Shown here: positions 25,566 through 37,000 of the stretch, piece after piece
Position numbering within the stretch: position 1 is the first letter of the stretch
Layout: the number at the start of each line of letters is the position of its first letter
Assembly (NCBI GenBank): GCA_907165065.1
Contig: OU015526.1
Location: 65,433,723-65,497,722, forward strand
DNA: 64,000 nt
DNA from: Caprimulgus europaeus
Lineage: Eukaryota; Chordata; Aves; Caprimulgiformes; Caprimulgidae
Direction: 5' to 3'
Made by a program: the position numbers and the translations under genes
Notes under the pieces: model-generated
What the model was told of the DNA's origin: nothing
What the model saw: the letters and a program-made list of their open reading frames with translations, nothing else
Database searches by the model: none

Positions 25566-25650
25566 TAGGCATCACAGAATCACAGGGTTCAAGTCCAGAG
25601 GGGATGATCATATCATCGTGTTTGAAATCTTACATGCTGCAAGCCCTTTT
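25566..25650 (-). mobile_element. Ancient CR1 3' end, heavily diverged
   Basis: On the plus strand the words gaatcacagggttcaagtcc, agaggggatgatcat and atcatcgtgtttgaa follow the layout of the reverse-complemented 3' end of old amniote CR1 elements (as seen in turtles and crocodilians). Only about 85 bp are recognisable. This is much older than the avian CR1 copies in the window. A chance match to part of it cannot be excluded. Confidence 0.5.
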
Positions 25651-26689
25651 TTCACTCCTTTAATATATATTGGATCAGATAAATTGAATTTTGACACAAA
25701 GATGACCATAGTTCCTTAAACAAGGATTGGAAAGCTTGAGGAATAACACCCATGTACACGTACTTGGATGAGAAAGAATGTGAATTACTGCCTTTGTCAA
25801 TATGATGGTGTTTTTCTGAGAGCTGACATGATGGCAGTGTGTAAGACAATTATAATCTGAATAAACAGATGATGTTATAGTACATATATGACACCTTCTG
25901 TCACATTTCTTGCCACAGTATTTTCTTTTGCACTGTTTTCTTCCAGTCCATCAAGATGTACGGTATGAAAATTCTATTACTACTTTGAGTAGTTGTGCAG
26001 TTTTCTTTTTTATACTAGCAGAAATGAAGAGTAAACTAATTATCATTTAGCTGAATTTTATTTGATCCTCTCCTAAATAGATTTGAGTGTCATTTAAATA
26101 TTCCATTATAAACCTACAGAAAGCAAATAATGCCAGTGAGGACATTACCTGAAAATGCACAAAAATTAAGCATTATCTTTAGGTTAAACTTGAGTTACTC
26201 ATTGTTTGTTGACTTATGTCAACAAGGAGAATATAGATATTTTACTTGGAAAAGCCTCATAATATTTAGATATTGATGAGTGGGCTAAGTTAATCTAAGG
26301 AGGTCTGATTTATATAGTTTCATGCATCATGCCCAGAAGGTCTAACTTTCTCTTAAAGCTGTATCATGTTTAATTTAGAAACAATTTCACTAGTGCGAAG
26401 TCTATTAGCATACACTGCTATCAGTTCAGGAGCTGGAATGTTCAAATATTTTGTCTTTGAAATATCCTAATGTTTACGAACTCTTTCAGTAACTTCCATT
26501 TAAAAATAATTGTCTTCTGAAACAACTTTCAAAATAAGAAAGAAACACGCAGAAGTTTGCTAGCTTTATAAAAATAACAAAGATTACTTCAAAATTCTAA
26601 ATAGTCCCAGTGCTTGGGATGAGTAGAGGAAGGTGATGGCTGTGTTTGAGTTAATATTATTATTTCTCTTATTTTGAAAGAGCACCTGG
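25651..26689. other. AT-rich unique DNA, no gene found
   Basis: Short frames only. No repeat family, RNA gene or CpG cluster recognised. Many TAAT/ATTA words as expected at this composition. Confidence 0.5.
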
Positions 26690-26965
26690 AGACCCCATTT
26701 GTGATCAGCTCCCCACTGTGTATTGTATGTACACGTAATAGCCTCTGGTATGCAGGAGGTCAGACGAGAAGGTGTTCTAGTCCCATCTGGCCTCAGTCTA
26801 TGAATAATAGAAGACTTTTGCTGCCCAATGTTTACAATGAAAATAGATCTGGTAGATGGTGAGGAAACATGGAGATACTCTGAATTCCCACTTTATAGCT
26901 GGATAACTGAGAAACTGATAGGCAACTTGCCCAGGGTCACAGAGAAAGTTGAGTTAGTACTAAGA
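26690..26965 (+). mobile_element. Ancient MIR/L2-like repeat with an old CR1 3' end inside
   Basis: The first part (gaccccatttgtg... gtatgtacacgtaatag) and the last part (tttacaatgaaaatagat, gatggtgaggaaacatgg, then actttatagctggataactg, acttgcccagggtcacag) follow the layout of an old amniote MIR/L2-type repeat whose hallmark is an '...aactgag... cttgcccagggtcaca' tail. Between them, about 26752-26812, gcaggaggtcagac... tcccatctggcctcagtctatgaa matches the 3' end of old amniote CR1 elements. The likely history is a CR1 inserted into an older MIR/L2 copy. The family names are from recall and the divergence is high. Confidence 0.55.
26752..26812 (+). mobile_element. Old CR1 3' end nested in the MIR/L2-like repeat
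   Basis: Words gcaggaggtcagac, tcccatctggcct and gtctatgaata correspond in order to the 3' terminal part of turtle/crocodile-type CR1. It differs from the recent avian CR1 tails at 16.6, 54.6 and 56.5 kb. Confidence 0.55.
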
Positions 26966-28866
26966 ATTAGATTGAGCACCAAAGAAATGGCTTGGCTAGA
27001 AGCCTGGCTTTTCTTTTGCAGTCTCTAGTAGTTGACAGGCTGATGGGTGCAGAGGCTGGATACCGTTGCCAGCTCCCCTTTAGTTCCTTTTGAGAAAGTA
27101 AAACTGCTACAAAGCAATCTTTGCTGTCTCCACCCGAAGAGGAGGTACCAACACCCGGCCTTTGGACTGACTGTGAAAGTGCTGGAGCAGGATTTTGCAA
27201 TTCTTTCTCTACATGCTTAATGATGCAGAAAATAACCTCATACTAAGCAACTATCTTCACTGTATAGAAGATGGATTCATAAGTGTATTTAGCAAGCTAA
27301 ATAAGCTTACTTTAGCAGTGATGTTTTAGGTGTAAATTCGCAGCAGGGACTTATGGTTCGCCCAGGTGCCTGCCCTTTGGACCGCCTGTCACAAATTTTA
27401 AATCTTTGCAAGTTCCTACTCAGCTGGACATCGGACTTGCCCAGTTTCTATGTGTGCCTACATTCATGTACCTTAGAAGTCCCTAGACATCTAAAGTTCT
27501 GTTCCAGACAACGATCTGAACTGCCTCAAATGAGACAGTACTGGAAACACGCATCTCTAAAGATTCACACTATCCATAAAGTTGGGGTTTCTCTGTGTGT
27601 CCCAGCCCCTGTGCTCTGCCTTCTGTTCTTAGTAGGCTCTGCAAAATACATGAGAGAGGGAAGCAAATGCTGCTTCCTCTTCAGCTGCTCAGTGGTTGTG
27701 ACTGGCCTGGGATAGATGGGGTTTGGTCTGACTAAATCGGTTTAGACCTGTCCCCCAGAAGAACACTGTAGTTGCTAATCTATAGCTTTCTGGGTTGGGG
27801 CCATGCTCACTTCCCTGTATTTGCCACAAAGTGCAGTGGGTTTCTTGCTTATCAGGCTGGGCTCATTCCAAAGCACCTCCATTTCTCCACATGCCAGCGT
27901 AAGGAACACAGCATTTCACAGGAATGACCAAGTACCTCGGTACCTACAGTTGCAATGGCTTGCTCACTGTTGCTAAACTCACACTGGTAGTTTAACCTGC
28001 CCAAATTCAAAACCATTGAACTGAAAACTAGTGGCCTCACTTTTGCTGATTGTTCTGTAGCTTCTTTCCTGAGCAGGGGAGAGAGACTGGTGAGTGCTCT
28101 TAAAGACTTTCAAAGCATCAGAGAGAGCACAGGGGGGAGTGCTGGTTTCCCGCTGGCTTGTGCAGAGAATTTCCCATGCCTCAGGTTCCAAAATGTTAAC
28201 TGGAAACAATACACCCTCTCACAAGGGAAGGTGAAAAAGAGGAATATTTGTTATTCCTCTACACATATACAAATCTAGATAAACTGGCTGGAGAGATGAG
28301 TGCTGTTATAGGAGCTGTACTGACCCCAAATGTTTTTAGGTATTTCACATTCTATGCCTGTTGCAGAAGAAGAGAACTACTGCTTTTTCTCATTTAAAAC
28401 CTTAATCTTATGTGATGCAAGTCTAATCCACACTTCACAGCAAAGATTTTTGATGAAGTGAGAAGTGAAATGATGGTGAAATTTTTCAATATTTCCTCAT
28501 TGCTTTGGCTGGACCTAATTGCATTTGTCACTGCCTGAGTTGTATGCAGTCTCTACAGCAGTTTTTTCTCCAATGTACTTGTGATCTTTTTAATGTTTAT
28601 TTCTCAAATCTGGGGAATCCTGAAAAAAGGGACAAAGTTGAGATGCTGTTAGCAAGAGGTTGTTTAAAGCTAAAATTTAGTGTATGAAATCTACACGTCC
28701 CAGGCCATAGAAGTAACCAGGGTAAAAACTTCTTTCACTGTTTCTCTTAAAATGTATGTTTTCTTACATTTAGACCACAGAAAAATCTCTTTGTATCACA
28801 GTAGCAATCTAGCCACAGTCAGGAACTCAAATGAACAAATACCTCAATTTGCAGTTTTGAGTAAAC
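26966..28866. other. Unique DNA, no gene found
   Basis: The largest frame (27353-27715 plus, 120 codons, Cys- and Leu-rich) has no domain I recognise. The part gtgcctacattcatgtacct (about 27455-27475) resembles a common old amniote repeat family but is too short to call. Region 27800-28200 has short opposing frames only. Confidence 0.45.
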
Positions 28867-28927
28867 TGGTTTTGGTTTGGATTTTTGTTTGGTTTGGTTT
28901 TTTGTTTTGTTTTGTTTTTCTGGTTTG
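28867..28927 (+). repeat. T/G low-complexity, partly (TTTTG)n
   Basis: Alternating ggtttggtttttt and ttttgttttgttttg words. It produces the Phe/Val/Leu-rich frame 28885-29163 on plus and the Lys/Asn/Gln-rich frame 28827-29021 on minus, both artefacts. Confidence 0.75.
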
Positions 28928-31489
28928 CTCTCAGCCAAAATGTAGGACTTAGCTGCAAAGCTGAAGCAAACCCAAAGCTTTTTGTTTCAGAAAGATATGA
29001 AGAGTTGTTTTGCACAAACAAAAATAACTATTTTCTCAGCCCATGCACTCAACAGATGCTGATTTTATTTGATAACATATTCTGGGATTTATTATTTGTA
29101 AAGAAATTATTAATACTGAAAAAAATTAAAATGCATCATTTTTCATACAGTCAAGGCAAATAAACATTGCACCAAGCTACTTGTCATTTGATTCAAAGTA
29201 TGTTTTCCTATTTGCTTCAGTGGAAGCACGTACATAGAGGTTGCTTTACGCTGTTATCATGGAGGTTTTTATATATAACTGATTGCATGCTACATTAAGT
29301 ATGTAGATAAAAACAAGAATAATTTGAAGAATACAAAGATATAGCTGCAGTATGTACAGGTTTACACACAGATTATATCTTTGATACATTAAGTCCTGCT
29401 TAAGACATAAGTGAGTCAACCATTGTGAAGCTGGCAGTAGTCTGGAGCCACAATTTAAGGTTCACATACTATTATTCTTCACTCCTTTGGAATGCCTTTG
29501 GGAAAATATTGTACATAATTCAACTGATTTGTTGTGTAGTTTTGGTTGGCCCTTGTTAGTCTGTGCATCATTTATCCATGTGTCTGGATACTAAGGAAAT
29601 GTTAGTGGCAGAGTAACATTCAATTAACCTTAACACACTTAAAAACCAACCAACCAAAAAAACCCCAACTTCATCTAAATAATGCTTAACTTATTTTAAG
29701 CACACACTTTCGCTTTCCAAAACTGGGATTCAATTCAGCACCAGACAGTTTGAGGGTTGTTAATGGTTTTAAATTTGTGTTATGTTGAGGTTTTCAAGGT
29801 TGGTTGCTTTTTAAGCTGTTTAAAAAAAAAAAAAAAAGCCCCCCAAAAAAGTGCAGGAACATTATTGAGCATGTATTTTGTTTCTAGGAGAGGGGGGAAA
29901 AAAAAAGAAGAGGAAATCTATTATTTAAGAAAGAAATACAGCCAGTGTGATGAAAGTGCCTTCCCACGTCTTCTGGCCAGGTGCTACGTGCATATAAATG
30001 TTTCACGTTAAGCTTTAAGATCAAGGAAGAGTCTGTGGGGAACCTTGTTTCCTGGAGATCTGCTTGCTGGAGTAGCTCCCAAGTACTGACTTCCCATTTT
30101 TTATTTTGTTATTAAGGATGAAAGGCTACATCATTTTCCAGAATAGCAGGTCCTTGCATGCCGTTATCTTTGTCCACAGCTATGAAACATGCATTTCCAC
30201 AGGTTCATGTGGATACTTAGCCTAACTCAGCTTAGCCACTATCACTGCTGCTTTATGTATGTTTAATTCAAAGGATCCCCTTTATATCGTGTCGTAGAGT
30301 GAACAAAAGATGGACGGTTTCGTTAGTTGAGAAACGGTCTTTTTTAAAGATACAGCTGAGTACAATGGGTCTCCAGCCTGTGTAATGCAGGGCACTCTCA
30401 GCTGCTGCTGAAAAGGGAACTTTGAAAGCAATTCTCTGACATGGTTCACTCTGAGCACTGTGTGTGTGCATACGCAGCCTTACATGTGCAAATCGCCAGT
30501 ATGAAGTTTTGCACTCTATTGAATGTGTACAGAACCAATAGAAAAAAAATGCAATTGAAATCCATTTGTACTCAGTTTGCATCAACAAATCATCCGTAGG
30601 ATTAGAAATTCCAGCACTTACTTGTCACAGCTACCCTGCATAAATATCCCTTCCACAAAGTGAAGTGTTTTCTAAAAAAACCAAACCAAAACCTGGCACA
30701 ATTAACACAGATGTTTAAAATATCTATATAACAAGCTTAGCAAATAGTCTTTTGGCTTTTGAAAAAAGTCCAATTTTAACTACTGTATTTTATTATTTAG
30801 CTAATTTTTCTATTTTTGGTAGATACTCTCATCATGAATGTTTCTGAAGTTCAAATAAAGCACTTGCATTAACCTTTTATTTAAAAAAAAATAATCATTT
30901 AAGCTAAAAAATATTGCAAAATATTATTACCAGTGTGAATGACAGAAGTTATGCTCAATCCAGTGTAACACATCACTGTAAGATGGTAAATGGTAAGAGC
31001 CTTCATACAGAGGTATCATGGAAAATGCAATAGAGGCAGCAATTTAGAAAAAAACAAAACCCTGTAAAAATGAACAAACCCTGGTAATTTACAAAGGGTA
31101 AGAATTTAGTATAGGGATGTGTTTTTCTTTTCTTGGGGATGACATTTTCCTAGCTTTCCTGTAGAGCATGAGGGTACAGTTTCCGAGATTTTTTTTCTGA
31201 GAATTTTAACCTAAAAATCTCTCTATTGTGGAGACCTCAGATGCTGTTTTCTACTTTGCTCCATGCCTCTGACACACTGTTTTGGTGTGGTAAGCACCAA
31301 AGTCTTGTTTATTTCAATGCTCTGTTAGGTGTTTCGTGGCCTGACAGGAACTGAGTATCTAGTGGGCAGTTCTGCTCTGGGCTTCCATGATACGGCTGGC
31401 TGTGGTTACAGGGCGGTTGAACTGGTGACCAGTGTAAAGGCCTGTGTCCTTCTGTTATGCCTTTATATTATTCCTCCCCTCCTAGGTCT
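28928..31489. other. AT-rich unique DNA, no gene found
   Basis: Holds a 16-nt A run at 29822-29837 followed by gccccccaaaaaa, and an A-rich patch near 29896-29906. Minus-strand frame 30268-30588 (106 codons) has no recognisable domain. Nothing else is supported. Confidence 0.5.
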
Positions 31490-31915
31490 CTTCTTCTTTT
31501 TTTTTCTTTTTTTTTTTTCCCTTTGGAAAGCTTTTCTATTCACTGTAGATACATAACACTTTCCTTTCCCCCCCTCAGATTTCTGTTAATCTTAACAGAT
31601 GCACCAAAGGGAAAGTAAATACTTTTATTTCTAGTACTTCCTTTTTATTACTAAACTCCTCTCCTCTTTTTCTTGTTTCTAATCCTTTGCTTTTGCTTCC
31701 ATCTCCTTTTCTCTCCGTCCCATATTCTGTTATCTAACAGAATTATTTTCCTTCTTGACTTCTCTTCCTCTTTCTTAATTTGCTTTTAATTGTGCTCATA
31801 GTAGAGTTTTTGTTTTGGTTTGTTTTTCTTCCTCCAGCATATGGAATAGTTCTATTTCTCTTTTTCTGATTCATTCAAGCTTGGAAAATAATTTGGTTTA
31901 TTTTTTTTTATTTTT
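31490..31915 (+). repeat. Pyrimidine-rich stretch
   Basis: Over about 425 bp the plus strand is dominated by T and C (tctttttcttgtttc-like words, ctcctctcctct, ttccttcttgacttctcttc), beginning with T/C runs at 31494-31520. Strand-asymmetric pyrimidine tracts can form triplex DNA when they are mirror-symmetric; I see no long perfect mirror repeat here. Confidence 0.55.
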
Positions 31916-31986
31916 TTAGGCTCAGTTATCCTTCTCCAGTCTTGGGATTATGGAGGTGTGAGCTGGAGCCTTGTACTTCTGAGAAC

Positions 31987-32024
31987 AGATATGTAGAAAA
32001 TAGAAAATATAGATATGTAGAAAA
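31987..32024 (+). repeat. 14-bp direct repeat with 24-bp period
   Basis: The word agatatgtagaaaa occurs at 31987-32000 and 32011-32024. It looks like a small replication-slippage duplication in AT-rich DNA. Confidence 0.8.
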
Positions 32025-32309
32025 CATTTGGAAAAAATCCAAAGTGAAGAATTCCAGAGGAGCCCCTCGAGAGCTGAAAACCTCCCTTCCCTGATGTGAA
32101 AACCACGTCCTTTACATCGTTTGTAACAGTTTGCAGTTGCTGTAAGGTAAGCCTAGCTTATTGATAATGTGAGTGGTTTGGTCTGTTTGTAACTATGAAT
32201 TTCAAAGCTGTGTGCTGAAAGGGAAAGTGACGTTTTAAAAGTAGTATGCCTGCTTGGAAAGTGTACTCTGGAATACACGGAGCTTGGCTTCTTCGTGCTT
32301 TCCCTGCAG

Positions 32310-32334
32310 ATCGAAGTGCTTGGTCATTAACGCG
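32310..32334 (+). other. Candidate 25-nt micro-exon
   Basis: A strong acceptor (pyrimidine tract ttcttcgtgctttccctgcag ending at 32309) is followed after 25 nt by a near-consensus donor (CG/GTGAGT, donor GT at 32335). The enclosed segment has two CpGs and is open in two of three frames. If spliced, it would be a micro-exon or a small non-coding exon. No neighbouring exon can be identified, so it may be chance: matching pairs of splice signals are expected occasionally in 64 kb. Confidence 0.25.
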
Positions 32335-35300
32335 GTGAGTCACAGTAACGTGTTGTGATCGGATCTGGCATTTATAAGGAAATCGAGTGTCTAGCCCTGG
32401 ATACCTCTCCTACAGGTCATTTGTCCTAGTGATAAAGAGAGTGCTTGCTCCCTAGAGAAAGCAAAGCTGCCCATTATGTCAGCTCACACCCTGGAAAAGG
32501 CTCCTGATTTCTGTGCATCTATTTGTGATGTCTCTAAACGGGGTCAGTGTTATAGCTGGGAGAGGCAGCAGTTTCAACCGTGAGTGAGCGCTCGGAGAAA
32601 TGGTGTAACCGACTCTGTTAAAGATGAACATAAAATGTAGACAAGCTGGCTTGTTTTATACTCACTTTTTAAAAAAAATACATATATAATTATTCAGGTT
32701 TTGGATCATTGGTTTATATGTCAGAGATGAAAAGGAAAATTTCTATGATGCTTTTTCATTATTCTGACAAGGACGGCTTTTAAGTTAAAGACTGATAAAG
32801 AATGCCAACTTTTGACATTACTAGAACAATCCTATCAGTTTTAATTTTCTTTTGTTTTCTTGTTGTCAAGGAAAGGCCATTAGAGATAAATTATCATCTC
32901 AAACTGGTTAATCTAGTGATGTGCCTTTTTTTTTTGCACAAATTGCCCTAGCCGGTTTATAAAGCGTTATATAACTTAATTGAGAAACAAGCTACAGAGA
33001 GTAGAAATTGGAGATACCATCCTTATTAGTCTTTAGGCCAGAGGTTCTCAAACAGCTAGAAGACCATGTGTGAGTTGTCCACGGCTGAACTATTGTGTCC
33101 TATCGCAGAACTGAAGGTACAAACGCATTGGTTCTGTCTGCCTGTACCTCTGCCTGCAGTTTTCGTCCAGACACCACTAGAGTGTGCTCGATTGTAACGC
33201 TGATAGGAAGCACACACCGTGGTGCACAGGGACTGCTAAGGGTTGCTGAAAGTTTATTTTTTCCACTAAATTAGGGAGCTAGTGCTCTTGTCATTATAGA
33301 TCAAAGTTAATTGACCTCATACCATTAGTATCAGTATTGTTACAGCACAGAGTTTATACAGAAAGCTGGACAATTTAAAACTAGAAAGTTTTATTTTGAC
33401 CAGTCTGTGTGCATATGCTGCCATTTCACACTTCAGGTGAGGTGTATCTGTGCAGGCTATGAAGATTTCATCCAAAAGTTTGTTGCCTCTGATCACACTT
33501 GGGCTCCAATATATTCTGTTTCAAACCAGTCTTTATTTTTCTCTATTTTTTTTTTCCACTTTTCTCTGTTATTCTTCTTTCTACCAATTTACTAGTTTGA
33601 TGAATGTTCAGCCACAGTGTTTTGTATAAAACATAATTGACAGCTAATAATTGCATCTTTTTAGCCTGGCATAGTCAATGTTTCCAAAGCCTTTATAAAC
33701 ATTAGCTGAATCAAGCGTCACCCAATCAAGTAGGCCAGTATTATTCATGTATTTTGACAGGTAAACTAAACTAGGAAGCAAAATCAAATAGTTTCCTTGC
33801 AACCACAAGACTGCAAAAGCTGAGACGAGAACATGTATCTTCTGACATCTATTCCTATGCCAAAACATATAATGGGTTTTTTTTTCCAACTATGTATATG
33901 ATTACCATTATGATTAAAGGGTTATGATTAACATTCTTTTGGGAATAGATAATGTGGCTTCTTTATTTTTATACTAGAAACTTTCATGTGTAAAATATCA
34001 TCCCGAGTATGTTATAATAGAACTGACACAAACAGAAAGTGCACTAAACAAATCCTCCCTGCAGCTCAGCTGGATGTTAGCACAGATATATAAGGCAATA
34101 TGTGAAGTGAAAAAGAGAGACAAAGAATTGCAGAGAGAGGTCAGGAAATGCTGATAAAAACAGCAGAAAATATAGAGAATGACAGAAAAAGAGAAGGAAG
34201 AAAAAAATGTGAAGAAAGAGGAGTCAGGCTGGATTTATTCATACCTAGGACTAAATTGTGTATTATAATACTATGTACAGCATGTAATAATTAGACATTC
34301 TTTAGTAAAATAAGCATATAGAATCTAGAATCACAGAAGTTTTGAATAGAAATAAAAATCATGTTTCCTATCACAGTGTGTAAAGATTCTGCTGTCAGTC
34401 TTGTGTATTTTTAATGCATAATGGTAAGGGAATAGAAATATTCTGTTTCACTATCGTGATGTGGTAATGTCATATATCAGTGTGTATCATACCATGTCAT
34501 ATCATATATCTGCACGTTATCAGTGAATAGAAAATATTTGTAGAGAAATTCTTAATTTACCAGTGAATGGTAGCATCTCTGTAGAAGGACAGAGCCCCAA
34601 AATAACAATACCATGCATAGAGTTATTATAAATTCTATTTTTTTTCCTTGTACTGTAAGTGTTTGCAGTATCCCCTTTCAGGACTTTGGTATCACAGAAT
34701 AACAGTTAACGTTTAGTCACTTTCTGCACCAGTGATTCCATCTGCTGAGGATTCAATTGATTTTTCACATCTCGGCATAAGAAGGCCCAGACTGTGCCCT
34801 ATTGCCTGTGAGTGTGTGGTGGCACCAGCAGTAAGGGATGTCAAGGCAAATGCTTTTAGGACAAGAGCAGTGGTGATGGAAATACCACAGAGAGTTTACG
34901 GTTTCATGGAACTACAGATATTTTCTTATCTCAGCAGTTCAAAATGTGGATTTCATATGGCAAGAGGCTTTGTCCTGTAGGATCTTGCCTTCTTATTAAT
35001 GTTTTGTTTGTTGTTGTTTTTTTTTAAAAAAAAGTGTTACTTTTTCTTAGCTTGAAGCAACACTTGGTTCCTTTTACATTTGGTTTTAATCCTCAGCTCT
35101 TTAAGCATTAAATTAATTCATATTATTTTCCTAATCCTATTACAAGATACTCCTGGGAAGCATCTCTCTCCTGGGAAGAGCAGAAGGTTAGGGATGGAAG
35201 TGGGAGCAAGGAAATGGATGTTATGTTGGCTGAGATTTTACCTTCTTAAGGTATTATGCCACCAGGCAGTATATTTATATTAACATTTAATTGCTGTCAG

Positions 35301-36039
35301 GACACTTAAAACTTCTGAACAAACTGAGAAGAATAATAGATTCTCCCTGAGCCCTTGCTACTCTCTTGCACCTCTCTGGTCTTACAGCTTCCTAAATGAC
35401 ATGGTAATAGACAGGGGCCAACAGGACTGTAGTGGCAAAACAGGTATGTAGAGAAGCATAGTTGTGGAGTCCAAAGGCCTGTTGCAAGGACTGGGGGTGG
35501 ATTACTTTTAGGGTTTCTCCTAATGATAGATGTAGTTCCTGTGTTGTACATGTCATAGAGTGTAATGTTCGCAAACACTGCTTGCTTTTCTATGGTGTTC
35601 CCGTAAAATCAACCCTCATTGCTGTTTAGGTAATTTGAAGTTTGTTAGAACCTGACTTAACCTTTGGAGAAGACGGATTCAGACTTTTTGACCTGAATCC
35701 TGGCAAATGAGGGCGTGGTGCTCCTATGAAGGTATGACAGTGTTTGGCCTGTGTGATGCATGTAGGAATTATGTTTCTTTCCTCAAAGAGACTCTAGTTA
35801 ATTCACAGGAAAGAGCTTCCTAGTTTGATGGCTGACATGACTGGGAAAAAAAGCTCTAAACTAGGAAGCTGGGGAAGAATGCTGCTAAAACTTCTTCAGT
35901 ACTTAAGCCTGCTACAGACAGTGAAAGAGAAAGAAACATAGTTGTGTGAGGATGAAATTAAGAAAAAGAAATGTTTAACAATGGAGAATGAGAAGATACA
36001 TCAAGTACACTTGCTACATCACCAGAGCTGGCTGTTCCT
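32335..36039. other. AT-rich unique DNA, no gene found
   Basis: No gene or recent transposon recognised. A purine-rich patch occupies about 34100-34225 (agagagacaaagaattgc-like, gagaaggaagaaaaaaatg). Near 33033 a sequence ggccagaggttctcaaac resembles the start of some hAT-type DNA transposons, but the rest does not follow. T or A runs occur near 32929 and 35017-35032. Confidence 0.5.
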
Positions 36040-37000
36040 CCCACTGCTGGAAGCCTGAATAATGGGATGAAAGAATTAAAACTCCTAGTACTGGATAAAA
36101 AACCAAATCTTGTAGTAGTGATAGAAACATGGTAGCCATGACATAATCTGGATTAAAGACTCAAAAGGTATAAACTGATTAGGAAAGTGAGAAATACATA
36201 CATAGGCAGTGAGATACCGTTGTCTGTTACTGATGTAAAAAATGATACCACCTGTAAGAGTGGTGCTGAGAAGTATCCAAGATTCAGAACTGGATAATGA
36301 TATCAAATTTTGTGAGGTGGGGGCAAGAAGTAGTAGTGGAATTTATGTGATCATGGGAGACTTTAAATTTCCCAGACTAAGACACACAAAAAAAAGTCTA
36401 TTGAAAAACTGGACATTTGAATGCTGTAACTTTTTTCCTGAATTTGTTTTCCAGCAAGGTCAGGTCTCAGATATTCTTGGAAGTGAATTAAGGTGGATTT
36501 TTTTACCAAAGAATCGGTGAACCAACAAAAAATAATTATGTTTTATGCTTAGTTTCACTGAACAGCAAGATCTAAAGGGGCTGGAAATAAAAAAAAAAAC
36601 TTAGAGCAGATTCAATTTTGTCCAATTCTCTTTCTGAGAAAAGATAAATCTGGGGACTTCTGGGGACTTAGAAAGGCAAACTGAAAAAGTGAGGCTATTT
36701 AGTGAGTACTGGGAAGCTTACATATTTGAACGTGCAGGAGGCATATAATAACTTTGAATTAAAAAAGTTTTATCAGCAAGCAAGATTATACTAGTAGGAA
36801 GGAGTATAGATCTCCTTGGAATTATAGTAATCTTAAATTGTGTGTTAAAAGTAAGAAGAAAATCCATAAGGAATGTAAAAGGGGATTGATTAGGACGAAG
36901 AATTATACCCTGGAGGTTAAAAGATACAGAACAGAAGCAAGAATGGCCAAAAGCTGTGTTAAACCAGACTTCACCATTCATTTCAGTTCCCTGCAGAGCT
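36040..37000 (+). mobile_element. Ancient CR1/L3-type LINE, 5' half of ORF2 (endonuclease region)
   Basis: Decayed plus-strand LINE DNA. Recognisable words in order are ggaagcctgaataatgggat near 36050, gatagaaacatggtagccat near 36118 (the ETWW-type endonuclease motif with a stop), ggtataaactgattaggaa near 36168, then atcatgggagactttaaatt near 36350, which encodes IMGDFKFP where the family has the endonuclease GDFN motif. After that come cttagaaaggcaaactgaaa and tgaggctatttagt near 36668-36703. The order matches the 5' half of ORF2 in old amniote CR1/L3 elements. Many stops and gaps show it is very old. No reverse-transcriptase part follows. The 3' limit is uncertain. Confidence 0.65.
36242..36520 (+). 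pseudogene. Relic of CR1/L3 ORF2 endonuclease
   Basis: A 92-codon open frame in the fossil LINE. It contains IMGDFKFP, the degraded apurinic-endonuclease-like motif (usual form GDFN; Asn replaced by Lys). Upstream conserved pieces are in other frames with stops. No activity is expected. Confidence 0.5.

Noticed and set aside
25583..25594. tRNA B-box-like ggttcaagtcc
   Set aside because: It lies in the old CR1 fragment and no tRNA fold surrounds it.
33033..33240. Possible hAT DNA-transposon end (ggccagaggttctcaaac)
   Set aside because: Only the first 18 bases resemble such ends. No matching inverted terminal repeat or 8-bp duplication was found.
34360..34385. CR1-like word aatcacagaagttt near 34328
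   Set aside because: A single short word; the rest of a CR1 3' end is absent.
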